This document shows, one piece after another, positions 26,801 through 33,668 of a stretch of DNA of 36,111 nt. The notes under the pieces are model-generated. The model saw only the letters and a list, made by a program, of their open reading frames with translations, ran no database searches and was not told the DNA's origin. Position 1 is the first letter of the stretch, and each line of letters starts with the position of its first letter. Made by a program: the position numbers and the translations under genes. The DNA comes from Clostridia bacterium (GTDB lineage Bacteria > Bacillota > Clostridia > Christensenellales > UBA1242). The stretch is from NCBI GenBank assembly GCA_017467895.1, contig JAFUKB010000041.1:1-36111 (forward strand), read 5' to 3'.

Positions 26801-27874
26801 TATAATAATGAAACAGCGTTTGAAAATACTTATGATGGTAATAAATATTCATTGACTCTTGCTTATACCCACATTGATGACACAACCGATTATGAGCATG
26901 TTTCTATCTTTAAAACATTAGGTCAAAAAGCAGTAATTAAAAATGTAAAATTGTTATTTGAATGTACTGCAACAGATCATAGTCTTAAAGGTTCGGGTGA
27001 TTGGGCAGATATTAGTGTGTTGTGCGAACAAAATAACGGAACTATTGAAAACATTGCAATAGGTAACACCGGCGACGAATTAAAGATTAACACGGTTTAC
27101 TTAATCTTCTCATTGTCAATGTTAACAAGCAGTAACTATGGAACAATAACAAATGTTCAAAACAACTATAATGTTACCTTGGAAGATAAAAATGTTAATG
27201 TTCAACAGCAAATTAACTATGCTCCAATGGCAATTAACAACTATGGCACAATTATGTATGCTAAAAACAACGGAAATATAACAATTAGTGCTTCTAACTT
27301 GTTTGTTGGTGGATTGGTTGTAGTTAATGACGGCGCAAATGCTAAAATTATTGGTGGTGCAAACAAAGGCAACTTTGACATATTCTATAAAACAAGCGAT
27401 TCATCTTATGTTGGTGGTCTTGTTGCAAAGAATACTGCTAACGCCAGCCTTTCATATTGCTACAACATTGGAGGCGTTAGCGTAAGTTCCGCTTCTGGGG
27501 TGCTTCCAACAGGCGCTTATGTTGGTGGCCTTGTTGGCTGGTCTGCTTATGACGCAATTAGCAACTCATATGTAAACGCAGTGATTGCAACATCAATAAC
27601 CAACTTTAATGTTTATCAGTTGATTGGCTTCTTGCAAGGCTCGCAATCGTACGCAACTAATGTTTACTATAATGCAAACATTGCTGTGACCGCAATTAGA
27701 GGTACAACTGGTGCGGGAGTAAAATCTTATACAACTTCACCATTAGATTGTGAACTTTATGGCTCGGGAACGCTGTTTAACAAGGCGGATACCGAAGGCA
27801 ACAACCCAAGATTAGACTGGGAGGCAAAATTGTTTGAAACAATAGAGTGGCGAGATATTTTGCCAGTTGGTTAA
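17897..27874 (+). CDS. Giant surface lipoprotein with many fibronectin-III-like repeats and GLUG-like C-terminus
   Basis: A 3,325-residue exported lipoprotein. The signal peptide MKKTNFKKLSVFFAFIFGAF ends in the lipobox FVAC with Cys25. Next comes a BIG2-like module (ADLVVLDGLNIGSVVFESSNP..., about residues 40-105). At least 15 divergent fibronectin-III-like units follow, each opening 'k/rLxxPxnv', followed by 'ngvisW..v..A..Y.v'; examples are TKLASPLNVQYN, TRLVAPEISVSNGVVTW, TKLGTVQGITTTDGKITW and RPESVTNLAYD. From about residue 2,890 a 'GAGTEENPYVVLDQTQFANM' linker leads to a Gly/Asn-rich beta-helix with GLUG-type units (VGGLVAKNTANASLSYCYN, VGGLVGWSAYDAISNSYVN). There is no LPXTG or S-layer anchor, so the lipid is the anchor. 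Probably an adhesin or scaffold. GGGGAA precedes the ATG at 17897. It is monocistronic between its own promoter and terminator. Confidence 0.9.
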   Translation: MKKTNFKKLSVFFAFIFGAFLFVACGQTRGNVTFKDTQIQMAYGEEINIADLVVLDGLNIGSVVFESSNPEIVLVTPRQTIVAGEEDGVAILSAQGYNGYLEIQVLGTNLAFSAPTNVHYEQSSGLVMWDSVYAGNVVANNYTIKVTHNGEAFEPQTINSASYQIIGEGVFEVEVSCNAKSGVQASPFSQKYTFTKLASPLNVQYNSNTGLLEWQAPEGITHFYVKKDGVLSEKLTETSFALNLTETKTHEISVVSAGEAEQENVFGSSSEVLSLTRLVAPEISVSNGVVTWQDEQAGVAGYAVSISAVSGGEQNQILSEVVLHNGAYYAYKLPSLEAGEYVVNVGALGSNSDNGIYVAGTHFLNSALAQTEKTEKLESKDLVFDKSTKTISVKDFDLSLGLNLQLVAQKQGEDANVIDISSGNVVFDFADAGVYSFYLLNVSKTDKEITSEAGEPLTVIKLAEISTITQTEDSAGEYVLNGLTLEHATKFDVSVAYEGGNPTKLTLNDGNYGLTSSIFAGVGNYAVNVVAFGTDADNFYVLESTTTLQVVRLKTNTLSRNGEKIEWATSGSLADIAYSYSYTGADEQIGMVQTNSFDLTPLVVGSYDFTVKAVGLNKTNAKILVLDAFNSETVAFEIKRPLAQVPLALERSATGYNLVITPVENATTYTITLNSQPFKVENYTGTENIVIAVESCFASAGAGINMLNYNFEVCATNSQNTYYEPSPTSIITVKKELAPTKFTVSSDEVVSTDKELSHIQDVEVLINDIATNMLDANTNTFNVKIRYIAKSQNYDGVYYIDSDYAEFKLERLQVAVKVYGLKAYWSVGTTTQAYTPYLNFEQGAKTYSLNLTYFPMVDLEEFKIERFGFSLDSALNGYVECAVGKFSADIAGEYVNGKFVSGNGGALSTYHVGGKSKATVLQNANTNINIGIAEQDGKVNVSWTAKENAEYSLFDGTDEVTGLNNSANIDASKLAKAGKYNLSLEEIVDNKTYIYVFYLNRLSAVESLTILSDETFKAELIAGAKAVEIKQGDLAILNLKNVQTDATTISVRYIAKDPTNACEFYLNSDVTTYSFARLSALNTVSNLNIYENVISWTKEGSADVSAYVYNVKFFDQNSNEEVVTLQAQTANSIDLATEEYQTILAKLSGIKYISIEKYVGEFVANGEAVNYLTSPYSAEVALKIIDAPTNVKIELAEDASGVNAIVQSALTISWTVNQEGVEIAGYTVEITHNGKSTTYESSAVFTVDATSELFKDEGQWSVRVRALGANDSILSEFSESVSVLRLKASAGLVLTKTGVISWNKVDNALQYMIAYACNGGTDTIMVANNTLSSEGFKTVLENEFAGTINLSLYALGDGETTLTSQTTASYTRLEKPVITYENDRIVLENYSTYPANTKLFATATINGNVVISKEISLELDDNKKYVWYYPTEFSYVDENGQTVAVDSSTQQDINFVFEACNSGLEYLNSNKVSQKVTILSPLSDLRMVRSEAGMIKLLATNTNSSVVTAKVNLNDNVWLFNGNVELELSDRIIENIPTSWTFAIQAIGGNSDSNIYINSKVAYISGTKLGTVQGITTTDGKITWNQVTGASDYKMCVDYTTYLSGYFATRQESLFGANFASGDHVLCIRALGNIGTTPINAGIVLDGDYSSDYTVTKLEALSDFTVENGFFTFTSVQKASEYVIRAYTDLDLEPIAEYSLAPYNVFPNQTNANGYYYSAQLLSKLDELSLASGNMATLYIRIYNKTTQENYVYSDYASVAYGSGTYDYVTIARVQNLDAKINLYHPTKPDGENIDYTSTIASWQQNMVAPNNYLLNIDGVLSVSSANTLVLDEDCSWSVGGHTISHAQLGSQGFDASGLAYLTANFSQTINLTKLEEVTPYFANLGNETRELCITYSTVTGANKYISYLDGEYFGEYSNAGIAIMMDTMKDGYVYENFAMRAVNTNADITYLASNYCYLKHYDSEEDKVKVVSIAKTKAPAMPTFNDGAFYWEFTDNEWLTMLSDQDKIYTWNKLSLSFGQLLTSQFLIKFTSRSAPITSYVYLDYVRNYIYVSEEQFETLCGYIDTLAPTLDLSDEQVYLLKQNLLKYFKGGFASANHNFSTFASSLPSGDYTVEIKTVGSGLVIYEDTREYEAWFSSNYANIGVKFIASAPSVTAVALSGKYSLKFTNVNVDSSYFASGISYKLFGTYYDEEYDLNRTELVTTLDYASLNNSAQIAFDLTELIKNDVLNSKYVSMFVTVAGNDGNLLNGKTSNIINIQILNAVTAKVERGIIYWSAQEFASKYQAVYLKAGESEAKYLDFAVEAETEWYYWTAGELDEATTYTVSLQACGLIDASINNSETFIMSGKVTPIGTVNKLAGISNVENGVDIENGLFVWPAIENATAYDVYRFSSADNVLYVETVGNNNFYETTATNLEKYDYYFMSIGTEMEDLTEESNIFVNSNLSSKNTAQRLGDIRSVSYDNALISFTPVYKTGYYKLTFYKVNSKGERSEAIVVYTTETNFDTNSNESLLAAGRYEVEIQAVYKDKTLVETTSDCYYVIGSKNTTWFYKFDKVYNVKVGEYDIPSGAKTIHYDGGVISWAHDNTESMALDTFEYKLVFKAYSENGTFIGETVKVVPSTQKYFEGVVFDSINATDNITLEIFVYPTAKAMQTSINYVHSASVTYGVYANDIFVEPTYLHQYMQIDESKLSIGITEKSQLKIDWTQGISGSNTGDFMYEISFSIGGVEQAPMTTNQTYLIIGDEDEGLFADDSATTVVLKIRVIPTSENYISSAWTSSKEIARPESVTNLAYDETNYTVTWDQYASSENWDSYKYKIRDEVTYVDVNGDRYVEVYIITASLGDERYQPFVIGSHKISVAVMVSSSDQDNSDFISAYKTLEDIQFNIFEMGAGTEENPYVVLDQTQFANMQYRMQKDAKNNEYYLTREINGELSVDNQKITDALTGYYFRQDAHITLVKNGTVDQTLYNNETAFENTYDGNKYSLTLAYTHIDDTTDYEHVSIFKTLGQKAVIKNVKLLFECTATDHSLKGSGDWADISVLCEQNNGTIENIAIGNTGDELKINTVYLIFSLSMLTSSNYGTITNVQNNYNVTLEDKNVNVQQQINYAPMAINNYGTIMYAKNNGNITISASNLFVGGLVVVNDGANAKIIGGANKGNFDIFYKTSDSSYVGGLVAKNTANASLSYCYNIGGVSVSSASGVLPTGAYVGGLVGWSAYDAISNSYVNAVIATSITNFNVYQLIGFLQGSQSYATNVYYNANIAVTAIRGTTGAGVKSYTTSPLDCELYGSGTLFNKADTEGNNPRLDWEAKLFETIEWRDILPVG

Positions 27875-27891
27875 AAACAAACTTGCTAGAG

Positions 27892-27932
27892 AAGAATACA
27901 CTAATAACATTCGTGTTGTTCTTGCATTCTTA
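27892..27932 (-). repeat. Dispersed intergenic repeat, copy 2 (inverted)
   Basis: The reverse complement of 27907-27932 is identical over 26 bases to 11529-11554, and the flanking bases back to 27892 are similar. It lies between the giant lipoprotein stop and its terminator. Confidence 0.7.
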
Positions 27933-27935
27933 AAT

Positions 27936-27965
27936 AAAAAAGACGCTTAAAAAAGCGTCTTTTTT
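27936..27965. terminator. Rho-independent terminator after the giant gene
   Basis: A perfect 13-bp stem (27936-27948 with 27953-27965), four-base loop, GACGC core and T-run. Confidence 0.9.
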
Positions 27966-28043
27966 GCTGTAAAATTTTGGCAAATTGTTTTGCTTGAATT
28001 ATGTGTTAATATATGTTAAACTGATATAAGTTTAGGAGTAAAA

Positions 28044-29630
28044 ATGATAAATGTTAGTAATGTTACTTTGCAGTTTGGAAGCAGAGTATTATTTAAAGAG
28101 GTTAATTTAAAATTTACAAAAGGGAATTGTTATGGCATTATTGGTGCAAACGGTGCGGGCAAGTCTACTTTTTTGAAAATATTGACAGGCGAATTGGAGC
28201 CAAACAAGGGCGAGGTTACAGTAAGTAGCAACGAGCGTATGAGCGTGTTAAAACAAAACCAAAACGCTTACGATGACCACACGGTTTTAGAAACAGTTTT
28301 GCTTGGTTATGAAAGACTTATGGAAGTTGCAAGGCTTAAAGATGAACTTTATGCAAAGCCAGATTTTAGTGAACAGGACGGCATTTTAGCAGCAGACTTA
28401 GAACAAGAATACGCCGACATGGGCGGTTGGGAGGCCGATGGTAATGCAAAAACCTTGCTTAAAAACATTGGCATAAAAGAAGAAAATTTTGATAAACTCA
28501 TGCAAGATATTGACCCAAAAGACAAAGTTAAAGTTTTGCTTGCTCAAGCGCTTTTTGGAAATCCAGATATATTAATTTTGGACGAACCGACGAATAACTT
28601 AGACTTTAAAACCTGTCGTTGGTTAGAAAATTTTTTGCTTGAGTTTGAAAACACTGTTATTATTGTATCGCATAACCGTCACTTTTTAAACAAGGTGTGC
28701 ACGCATATTTGCGATGTAGATTATGGACAAATAAACATGATGCTTGGCAACTATGATTTTTGGTATGAAACCAACCAACTTTTAGCAAAGCAACTTAAAG
28801 ACCAAAACAAAAAAGCCGAGCAAAGAGCCAAGGAACTTAAAGAGTTTATTGCAAGATTCTCGGCAAACGCATCAAAAAGCAAACAGGCAACATCTCGCAA
28901 ACGCGAACTAGAAAAGTTGACTATTGAAGATATAAAGATATCATCAAGAAAATATCCTTACATTAATTTTGACATTGAGCATGAACTTGGCAAAGAAATT
29001 TTGGTTGTTAAAAATTTAACCAAAAAAGGATTTTTTGAAAACCTTTCGTTTAGCATGGCAAAAGATGACAAAATTGTAGTTATGGCAAATAATAGCCTTG
29101 CACCAACCGTGCTATATAACATTTTAATGGGGCTTGACACTGCCGACAGTGGAACAATAAATTGGGGCAAAACTGTTAAGGTTAGTTACTTGCCTCAAGA
29201 CAATCGTTCTTATTTTGATGATTGTAAATTGTCTATTGTTGATTGGCTAAGGCAATATTCTAAGGATCAAACAGAAAGTTTTATTCGTGGTTGGCTCGGC
29301 AGAATGTTGTTCTCTGGCGAGGAGGCATTAAAAGAGGTTAATGTTCTCTCTGGTGGCGAAAAGGTTCGTTGCATGATGGCAAAAGCAATGTTAAACGGTG
29401 GTAATTTTGTTATATTAGATGAGCCAACAAACCACTTAGATTTGGAAAGCATTACAGCACTTAATAAGGGCATGATAAATTATCGCGGTTGCATGCTGTT
29501 TACATCACACGACCAAGAAATTATTGAAACTGTTGCCAACAGGGTAATTGATATTGTTTCCCCAACAGAAATATATTCAAAAATGTGTACTTATGAAGAA
29601 TATATGAATGAAAAAAATATTAATTCTTAA
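28044..29630 (+). CDS. ABC-F family ATPase, YbiT/YkpA-like
   Basis: Cytosolic ribosome-associated ABC-F protein of 528 residues with two nucleotide-binding domains and no membrane part. NBD1 has Walker A GANGAGKST (34-42) and Walker B ILILDEPTNNLD; its signature is replaced by DPKDKVKVLLAQALF, which also happens in E. coli YbiT. The linker region contains the family block FIARFSANASKSKQATSRKR. NBD2 keeps LSGGEKVR (from 435) and VILDEPTNHLDLE, but its Walker A is ANNSLAPT (348-355), with no Gly-Lys-Ser/Thr, so ATP binding at that site is probably altered. TTTAGGAG provides the ribosome binding site. ABC-F proteins act on translation (stalling, ribosome protection); which role applies here is unknown. 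Confidence 0.92.
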   Translation: MINVSNVTLQFGSRVLFKEVNLKFTKGNCYGIIGANGAGKSTFLKILTGELEPNKGEVTVSSNERMSVLKQNQNAYDDHTVLETVLLGYERLMEVARLKDELYAKPDFSEQDGILAADLEQEYADMGGWEADGNAKTLLKNIGIKEENFDKLMQDIDPKDKVKVLLAQALFGNPDILILDEPTNNLDFKTCRWLENFLLEFENTVIIVSHNRHFLNKVCTHICDVDYGQINMMLGNYDFWYETNQLLAKQLKDQNKKAEQRAKELKEFIARFSANASKSKQATSRKRELEKLTIEDIKISSRKYPYINFDIEHELGKEILVVKNLTKKGFFENLSFSMAKDDKIVVMANNSLAPTVLYNILMGLDTADSGTINWGKTVKVSYLPQDNRSYFDDCKLSIVDWLRQYSKDQTESFIRGWLGRMLFSGEEALKEVNVLSGGEKVRCMMAKAMLNGGNFVILDEPTNHLDLESITALNKGMINYRGCMLFTSHDQEIIETVANRVIDIVSPTEIYSKMCTYEEYMNEKNINS

Positions 29631-29680
29631 ATAAAAAATAATTCATTTAATTAATATTTATATTTTATAATTTTTAAATA

Positions 29681-29717
29681 AAAATTCCCTAAACCTGTCA
29701 GTTTAAAGGGGGTTTTT
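29681..29717 (+). terminator. Terminator after the ABC-F gene
   Basis: CCCTAAAC (29687-29694) pairs with GTTT and AGGG (29701-29710, two-base bulge), followed by GG and a T-run. The sequence from 29718 to 29823 shows nothing else. Confidence 0.65.
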
Positions 29718-29823
29718 ATTTTTTGTAAATATTTTATTTGTTTAAATAAGCATAAAAGGGGTTGTAAAGAAAAAAATATTTTATTTATGAAGCAATATAT
29801 TTAACTAATTTTTTAAAAAAAAC

Positions 29824-29858
29824 AAGGCAAAATTCCGTAAAAAGCGAAATTTTGCCTT
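29824..29858 (-). terminator. Terminator of the DUF2188 gene
   Basis: AAGGCAAAATT (29824-29834) pairs perfectly with AATTTTGCCTT (29848-29858). Read on the minus strand it is followed by a long T-run, so it serves the gene at 29908-30603. Confidence 0.8.
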
Positions 29859-29907
29859 ATTTTGAGCCACAATGAAATTATTTCTTTATAGCCCTTTTTT
29901 AATTAAA

Positions 29908-30603
29908 TTATTCTCCTTGATTAGAAGAGTCTTTTTTCATATATTTTTTTGCGTTTTCGGCTTTTTGGAATTTGCCGTCTTTTTTCTTAACACTAACATT
30001 AAGTTCTTGATTTTCTGCTAAACGCTCAACAATTTCCATTGCTTCTTTTTTTGTTTTGCAACGCTTAGATGCACGAGCACCGCCGGTTTTTTTAATAACC
30101 CAGTCTTTGCGCTCTTTGTCATAAGTTACCATATATTTTTGGTTTTTAACTTTAACTTCAGTGTCTTCTTTTGCTACATCTTCAGCCTCTGGCTCTTTGG
30201 CTACCTCTTCGGTTTTGGCTTTAACTTCTTTGGTTTTTGGGGCTGTTTCTTTTTTTGCAGGTTCAGTTTTTGTTTCTTCTTTTGCCTTTTGCGTGCGAGG
30301 TTTTTTTGCTGGTTTGCTTTCGGTTGGTTGTTTTTCAGCAACTTCTTTTTTTGCTTCTTGTTTTGGTTCGCTTTCTTTTGTTTCTTGTGCCTTGGCAGGT
30401 TTTGCTACCTCTTGGTTTTCGTCAGTTTTAACTTCTGCTTTTTCTTGCTCTTTGGGTTGTTTGTCGTCGCTAATAGAAATTTGTTGAACAGTTTTATTTG
30501 ATTTTGTTTTTACAACAACAATTGCAATTATCATGGCAATAAGCATAACCCCTGCAACAATGCCAATAATAAGCCAAAGATTATTTTTTATAAATTCCCA
30601 CAT
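29908..30603 (-). CDS. Membrane-anchored DUF2188-domain protein with Lys/Glu-rich linker
   Basis: A 231-residue protein with one N-terminal membrane segment (about residues 8-31, NLWLIIGIVAGVMLIAMII). A roughly 110-residue low-complexity linker rich in Lys, Glu, Ala, Thr and Pro follows, then a C-terminal DUF2188 domain (from about 155: KYMVTYDKERKDWVIKKTGG, then ARASKRCKTKKEAMEIVERL, ending KKDGKFQ). DUF2188 is a small domain of unknown function. AAGGAG precedes the ATG on the minus strand, and a good promoter lies at 30634-30662. The long plus-strand frames over the linker are antisense artefacts of its composition. Confidence 0.8.
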   Translation of the reverse strand: MWEFIKNNLWLIIGIVAGVMLIAMIIAIVVVKTKSNKTVQQISISDDKQPKEQEKAEVKTDENQEVAKPAKAQETKESEPKQEAKKEVAEKQPTESKPAKKPRTQKAKEETKTEPAKKETAPKTKEVKAKTEEVAKEPEAEDVAKEDTEVKVKNQKYMVTYDKERKDWVIKKTGGARASKRCKTKKEAMEIVERLAENQELNVSVKKKDGKFQKAENAKKYMKKDSSNQGE

Positions 30604-30633
30604 AAAATTTCTCCTTTTGTATTCGTAGTTTTA

Positions 30634-30662
30634 ATTCTACAACATAAAAAAATATTTTTCAA
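30634..30662 (-). promoter_or_regulatory. Sigma-A-type promoter of the DUF2188 gene
   Basis: On the minus strand TTGAAA (30657-30662), 17-base spacer, TAGAAT (30634-30639), about 30 bases before the start codon. Confidence 0.65.
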
Positions 30663-30712
30663 TATAATTTTCGAAAATATTTTAAAATATTTAAGCATAA
30701 AGCATTATTTTG

Positions 30713-30741
30713 TTGACATAAAAAAGCAAAAAAATTAAAAT
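30713..30741 (+). promoter_or_regulatory. Sigma-A-type promoter of the TasA-like pair
   Basis: TTGACA (30713-30718), 17-base spacer, TAAAAT (30736-30741), 23 bases before the ATG at 30765. Confidence 0.75.
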
Positions 30742-30764
30742 ACTAGTGTAAAGGAGCGTAAACT

Positions 30765-31508
30765 ATGCGTAAACATTATAAATTAATTTCGGGCATTGTG
30801 TGCATTGTTCTTTGCATTAGCATTCTTTGTTTTGGCGTTTATGCGGCAAGCACTTCGCTTGTTAAACTTTCTTCAACAGTTTCGTTTACGCCTTCAACCG
30901 CAAAACTAACAATTTTTGGCGGAATGTCGGGTAGCAAAGAGGCAAAAGCCGGCACTGCTAGTTCATATTATGCAACAAATTACGGCAGTACTCCAGTCAA
31001 TGTCTCTGAGGCAACCGTTAATGACCAAGTTGTTGCAACTTTTTCTGAATGGGCTTATGGCACTGCAACTTTTGATGATAACTATATTGAAACATCATCA
31101 AAAACCCACCCAGATTCAATTTATTTTTTCTTGCAAATAACAAACCATGTCGAAAGAGATGTCGCAATTACTATTGATATAACAAGTGATTATACCGCTC
31201 AAACTGCAAACATTGTTGTATCTTGCTATTATGCTTTGGCACTGAATACTGCCGTTGCTAGTTCTGACAAATTTTATAGCATAAACCAAGCAACACCTAA
31301 AGAGCCAGAACAATCAACGACAAATGCACTTGTTGGAAAAGATTATAACGAACAAAGCATTGAAACGACTGGCGATGCAGATATAGATTTTTCAAGTTTA
31401 GACACCACGCTTTCAACACTTATGGTTGTAATAAAACTAGATGTAGACGACCATGAAGAAAGCATTGCGACAGACACAGCATTTAATTTTAAAGTTTCAA
31501 TAGTTTAA
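30765..31508 (+). CDS. TasA/camelysin-like exported protein (SipW-type signal)
   Basis: A 247-residue exported protein. The signal MRKHYKLISGIVCIVLCISI ends in CFGVYAAS, the same 'GVYAA' cleavage region as the proteins at 2988 and 31528. In TasA this type of signal is processed by the dedicated peptidase SipW. The mature part is beta-rich and acidic (a YFFLQITNHVERDVAITIDI strand pattern is typical of the TasA fold) and has no anchor. AAGGAGCG is the ribosome binding site. It is followed 19 bases later by a second, shorter relative, making a two-gene operon. No sipW is in the window. Likely an extracellular fibre or matrix subunit by family; the specific role is inference. Confidence 0.75.
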   Translation: MRKHYKLISGIVCIVLCISILCFGVYAASTSLVKLSSTVSFTPSTAKLTIFGGMSGSKEAKAGTASSYYATNYGSTPVNVSEATVNDQVVATFSEWAYGTATFDDNYIETSSKTHPDSIYFFLQITNHVERDVAITIDITSDYTAQTANIVVSCYYALALNTAVASSDKFYSINQATPKEPEQSTTNALVGKDYNEQSIETTGDADIDFSSLDTTLSTLMVVIKLDVDDHEESIATDTAFNFKVSIV

Positions 31509-31527
31509 TTTTTGATTAGGAGAATGT

Positions 31528-32124
31528 ATGAAAAAACATTTGCTTATAGGAACAACGGTTGTTGCCATGATTTTGTCACTTGGCTTGTTGTTTTTTAGCG
31601 TATATGCAGCAGTATCTCAAAGTTTTTCAATAAATAACCGTATTCACTTTACTGGAAGCCAAAATGTTAAGTTTGTTTTAAGAGGGCAAATAACAGGCAC
31701 AACTGATGATTCTAACCCAGCACTTACATTTAAAAACCCAACTACTAATGAAGATTTTTGGCTTTATGACAAAGATGATGATAATCATAATAGCACAAGC
31801 GCATCGTGGGAAATTCCTGACTTAACAATTAAAAGCGAGGGGTTGTCGCTTGAACAAGTTCATTTAACTTATACTTTTACAATTCAAAACCAAGGAGAGG
31901 CGGCAATAATTGCATCTATTGACGGCCCGGGAGATTTGGCAAGTGGCTTAATTAAAAACACTTATGTTCAAACATCTGCATCTGCAGAAGTGGCAGGAAC
32001 AAGCGTTCAAATTCCTATTGCCTCAACTGCAACCATAAAAATTAAATTAACACTTGAAAGTTTAGATGTCTTTTCGGGTCAAGAATATATTTCTTTTTCA
32101 ATTTTAATAAATGAAGTGGTTTAA
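31528..32124 (+). CDS. TasA/camelysin-like exported protein, second in operon
   Basis: A 198-residue relative of its upstream neighbour. The signal is MKKHLLIGTTVVAMILSLGL followed by LFFSVYAAVSQ, and the first mature strand is 'FSINNRIHFTG', comparable to 'LNVAGKIGFTA' in the protein at 2988. The rest contains a paired-strand region ending HLTYTFTIQNQGEAAIIASI, typical of TasA-like beta sandwiches, and a C-terminal strand YISFSILINEVV. AGGAGA precedes the ATG. Its transcript ends at the terminator at 32131-32165. Probably polymerises with, or decorates, fibres made by the partner protein (inference). Confidence 0.75.
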   Translation: MKKHLLIGTTVVAMILSLGLLFFSVYAAVSQSFSINNRIHFTGSQNVKFVLRGQITGTTDDSNPALTFKNPTTNEDFWLYDKDDDNHNSTSASWEIPDLTIKSEGLSLEQVHLTYTFTIQNQGEAAIIASIDGPGDLASGLIKNTYVQTSASAEVAGTSVQIPIASTATIKIKLTLESLDVFSGQEYISFSILINEVV

Positions 32125-32130
32125 TAAAAT

Positions 32131-32165
32131 AAAACAAACTCTTTGTTAAGGGGTTTGTTTTTTTA
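32131..32165 (+). terminator. Rho-independent terminator after the TasA-like pair
   Basis: AAACAAACTCTT (32132-32143) pairs with AAGGGGTTTGTTT (32148-32160) with G-U pairing, then a T-run. Confidence 0.75.
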
Positions 32166-32235
32166 TGCTTTGAACATAATTAAACAGTGCATAAATATTA
32201 TCTTGCGTTTGAACTAGTTAACTTTAATCAAAAAT

Positions 32236-32264
32236 TTGACAAAGCATAATGGCTGTGTTAAACT
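32236..32264 (+). promoter_or_regulatory. Sigma-A-type promoter of the lipoprotein-PH operon
   Basis: TTGACA (32236-32241), 17-base spacer, TAAACT (32259-32264), 30 bases before the ATG at 32295. Confidence 0.7.
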
Positions 32265-32294
32265 TAAACAATCTTGTGTATAAGAGGTTTTTTT

Positions 32295-33665
32295 ATGAAA
32301 AAATTTACTTCAATTATATTTGTTATGTTAATTGCTTGCTGTTTTTTAATCAGTGGGTGCTCGGGGGCAACATTAACCATGCCTCAAAATTATAATTCAA
32401 CTGCTTCAAATGGAGGCTTTGTTGTTGGGGTTGGCAATTATTTGTATTTTGCCAATGCCTATAAGGGTTATTCAACGTTAACTCAAGGGTCAGATAACGA
32501 CGGCTCTGCTGTGGCACAACATTCAATTAAACGCGCCGAGGTTGAGGCAAACGCTCAAAACTCACTTGTGCTTGATGAAGATGATAAAATCAAGTTTGAA
32601 AATGTGCTTAATAAAATTGCTGGCTATGAAACTTCAAATATGTTTGTTGTTGGCGAATATTTGTATTTTACTTCTCCTAATATTCATAAAAACGATTCAA
32701 AAGAAGAAGATAAATATAACACATATGAGTTTGAACTTTCGTCATTGTTTAGAATAAAACTAGATGGCTCAAATTTTGATGAAATTTATACCACGGAAAC
32801 ATCTTCGGCAAAATTTTATTTAACAGGTGGCGAAAATAAAACCCTTCTTGTTTTTGATGATTCAAAAATTATGAGGTTAAACTGCTATGCTAATGCAACA
32901 AAACTGCAAGATTTGGCAACCGAAGTTCAAAGCACAGTTTTTCCTTATGACCAACAATTAGAAGTTCAAAACATATATTTTACTGCTAATAAAGAAGAGG
33001 GTAGTGATTTTACTGGTAATGTTTTAAAAGTTCTTAACTTGCAAAACGGAGAAATTAACGATGTTGCAGGTTATAGCAAAGATAAAGAAACAATCACTTT
33101 AATTTCTTACACTGGCGAGCGTTTGTTCTATACTCGCTCGGGCTTAACTGTTAGCGCATTGTGCTCAAATGACTTTTCAAAAGGCTCGTCTTCAGAAAAG
33201 GAGCATAAGTATGAAATAACCAGCATGACAGCAGGCGCAACTTTGCGCGTTGTAAGCAACATTGAAGATTATGGCGTAAACTGTTTTGTTTTTGAATATA
33301 ACAATAATATTTTCATGCAAGACCTTGATGCAGATAATGATAATGCCTATGAAAAACTCACAAACGCAACCGATGCAAAAATCGCGTTTGTTGATGGCAC
33401 TTATGTTTATTATACAACAGCAAACGGAATCTTTAGGGTGTCGGTTTTGGGCGAACATGCTGTTCAACAAGTTTCTGATATAACTTCTTTTAATACAACC
33501 GCGTTAGATTTTGATGGTAGATATGTTTATTTTTATGCTTCAATAGCAAATGCAGAAACACAAACTCAGTATTTGCATAGAGCAGATGTTAATGCGTGCG
33601 CAAGTGGAGTAATTAAAACTGAGTGCATTGCTGAACTTTTGGAAGAAGATATCGTAGAAGAGTAG
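32295..33665 (+). CDS. Lipoprotein with DUF5050-like beta-propeller repeats
   Basis: A 456-residue lipoprotein. The signal MKKFTSIIFVMLIACCFL is followed by the lipobox ISGC (Cys22). The mature part repeats a 'g.yLYFan....yr.k.DGsn...iy' pattern: VGNYLYFANAYKG, VGEYLYFTSP, SSLFRIKLDGSNFDEIY, DGTYVYYTTANGIFRVSV and DGRYVYFYAS. This is typical of DUF5050-type propeller domains on the outside of Firmicutes cells. The ATG at 32295 is preferred over 32274 because GAGG sits before it at normal spacing and the charged signal then starts correctly. It ends with TAG, the only intact gene here to do so, and the next gene begins three bases on. Confidence 0.8.
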   Translation: MKKFTSIIFVMLIACCFLISGCSGATLTMPQNYNSTASNGGFVVGVGNYLYFANAYKGYSTLTQGSDNDGSAVAQHSIKRAEVEANAQNSLVLDEDDKIKFENVLNKIAGYETSNMFVVGEYLYFTSPNIHKNDSKEEDKYNTYEFELSSLFRIKLDGSNFDEIYTTETSSAKFYLTGGENKTLLVFDDSKIMRLNCYANATKLQDLATEVQSTVFPYDQQLEVQNIYFTANKEEGSDFTGNVLKVLNLQNGEINDVAGYSKDKETITLISYTGERLFYTRSGLTVSALCSNDFSKGSSSEKEHKYEITSMTAGATLRVVSNIEDYGVNCFVFEYNNNIFMQDLDADNDNAYEKLTNATDAKIAFVDGTYVYYTTANGIFRVSVLGEHAVQQVSDITSFNTTALDFDGRYVYFYASIANAETQTQYLHRADVNACASGVIKTECIAELLEEDIVEE

Positions 33666-33668
33666 TTT

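Noticed and set aside
30139..30501. Plus-strand reading frames rich in Phe, Cys, Ser and Leu
   Set aside because: Antisense of the Lys/Glu/Ala-rich linker of the DUF2188 gene; no ribosome binding sites and implausible composition.
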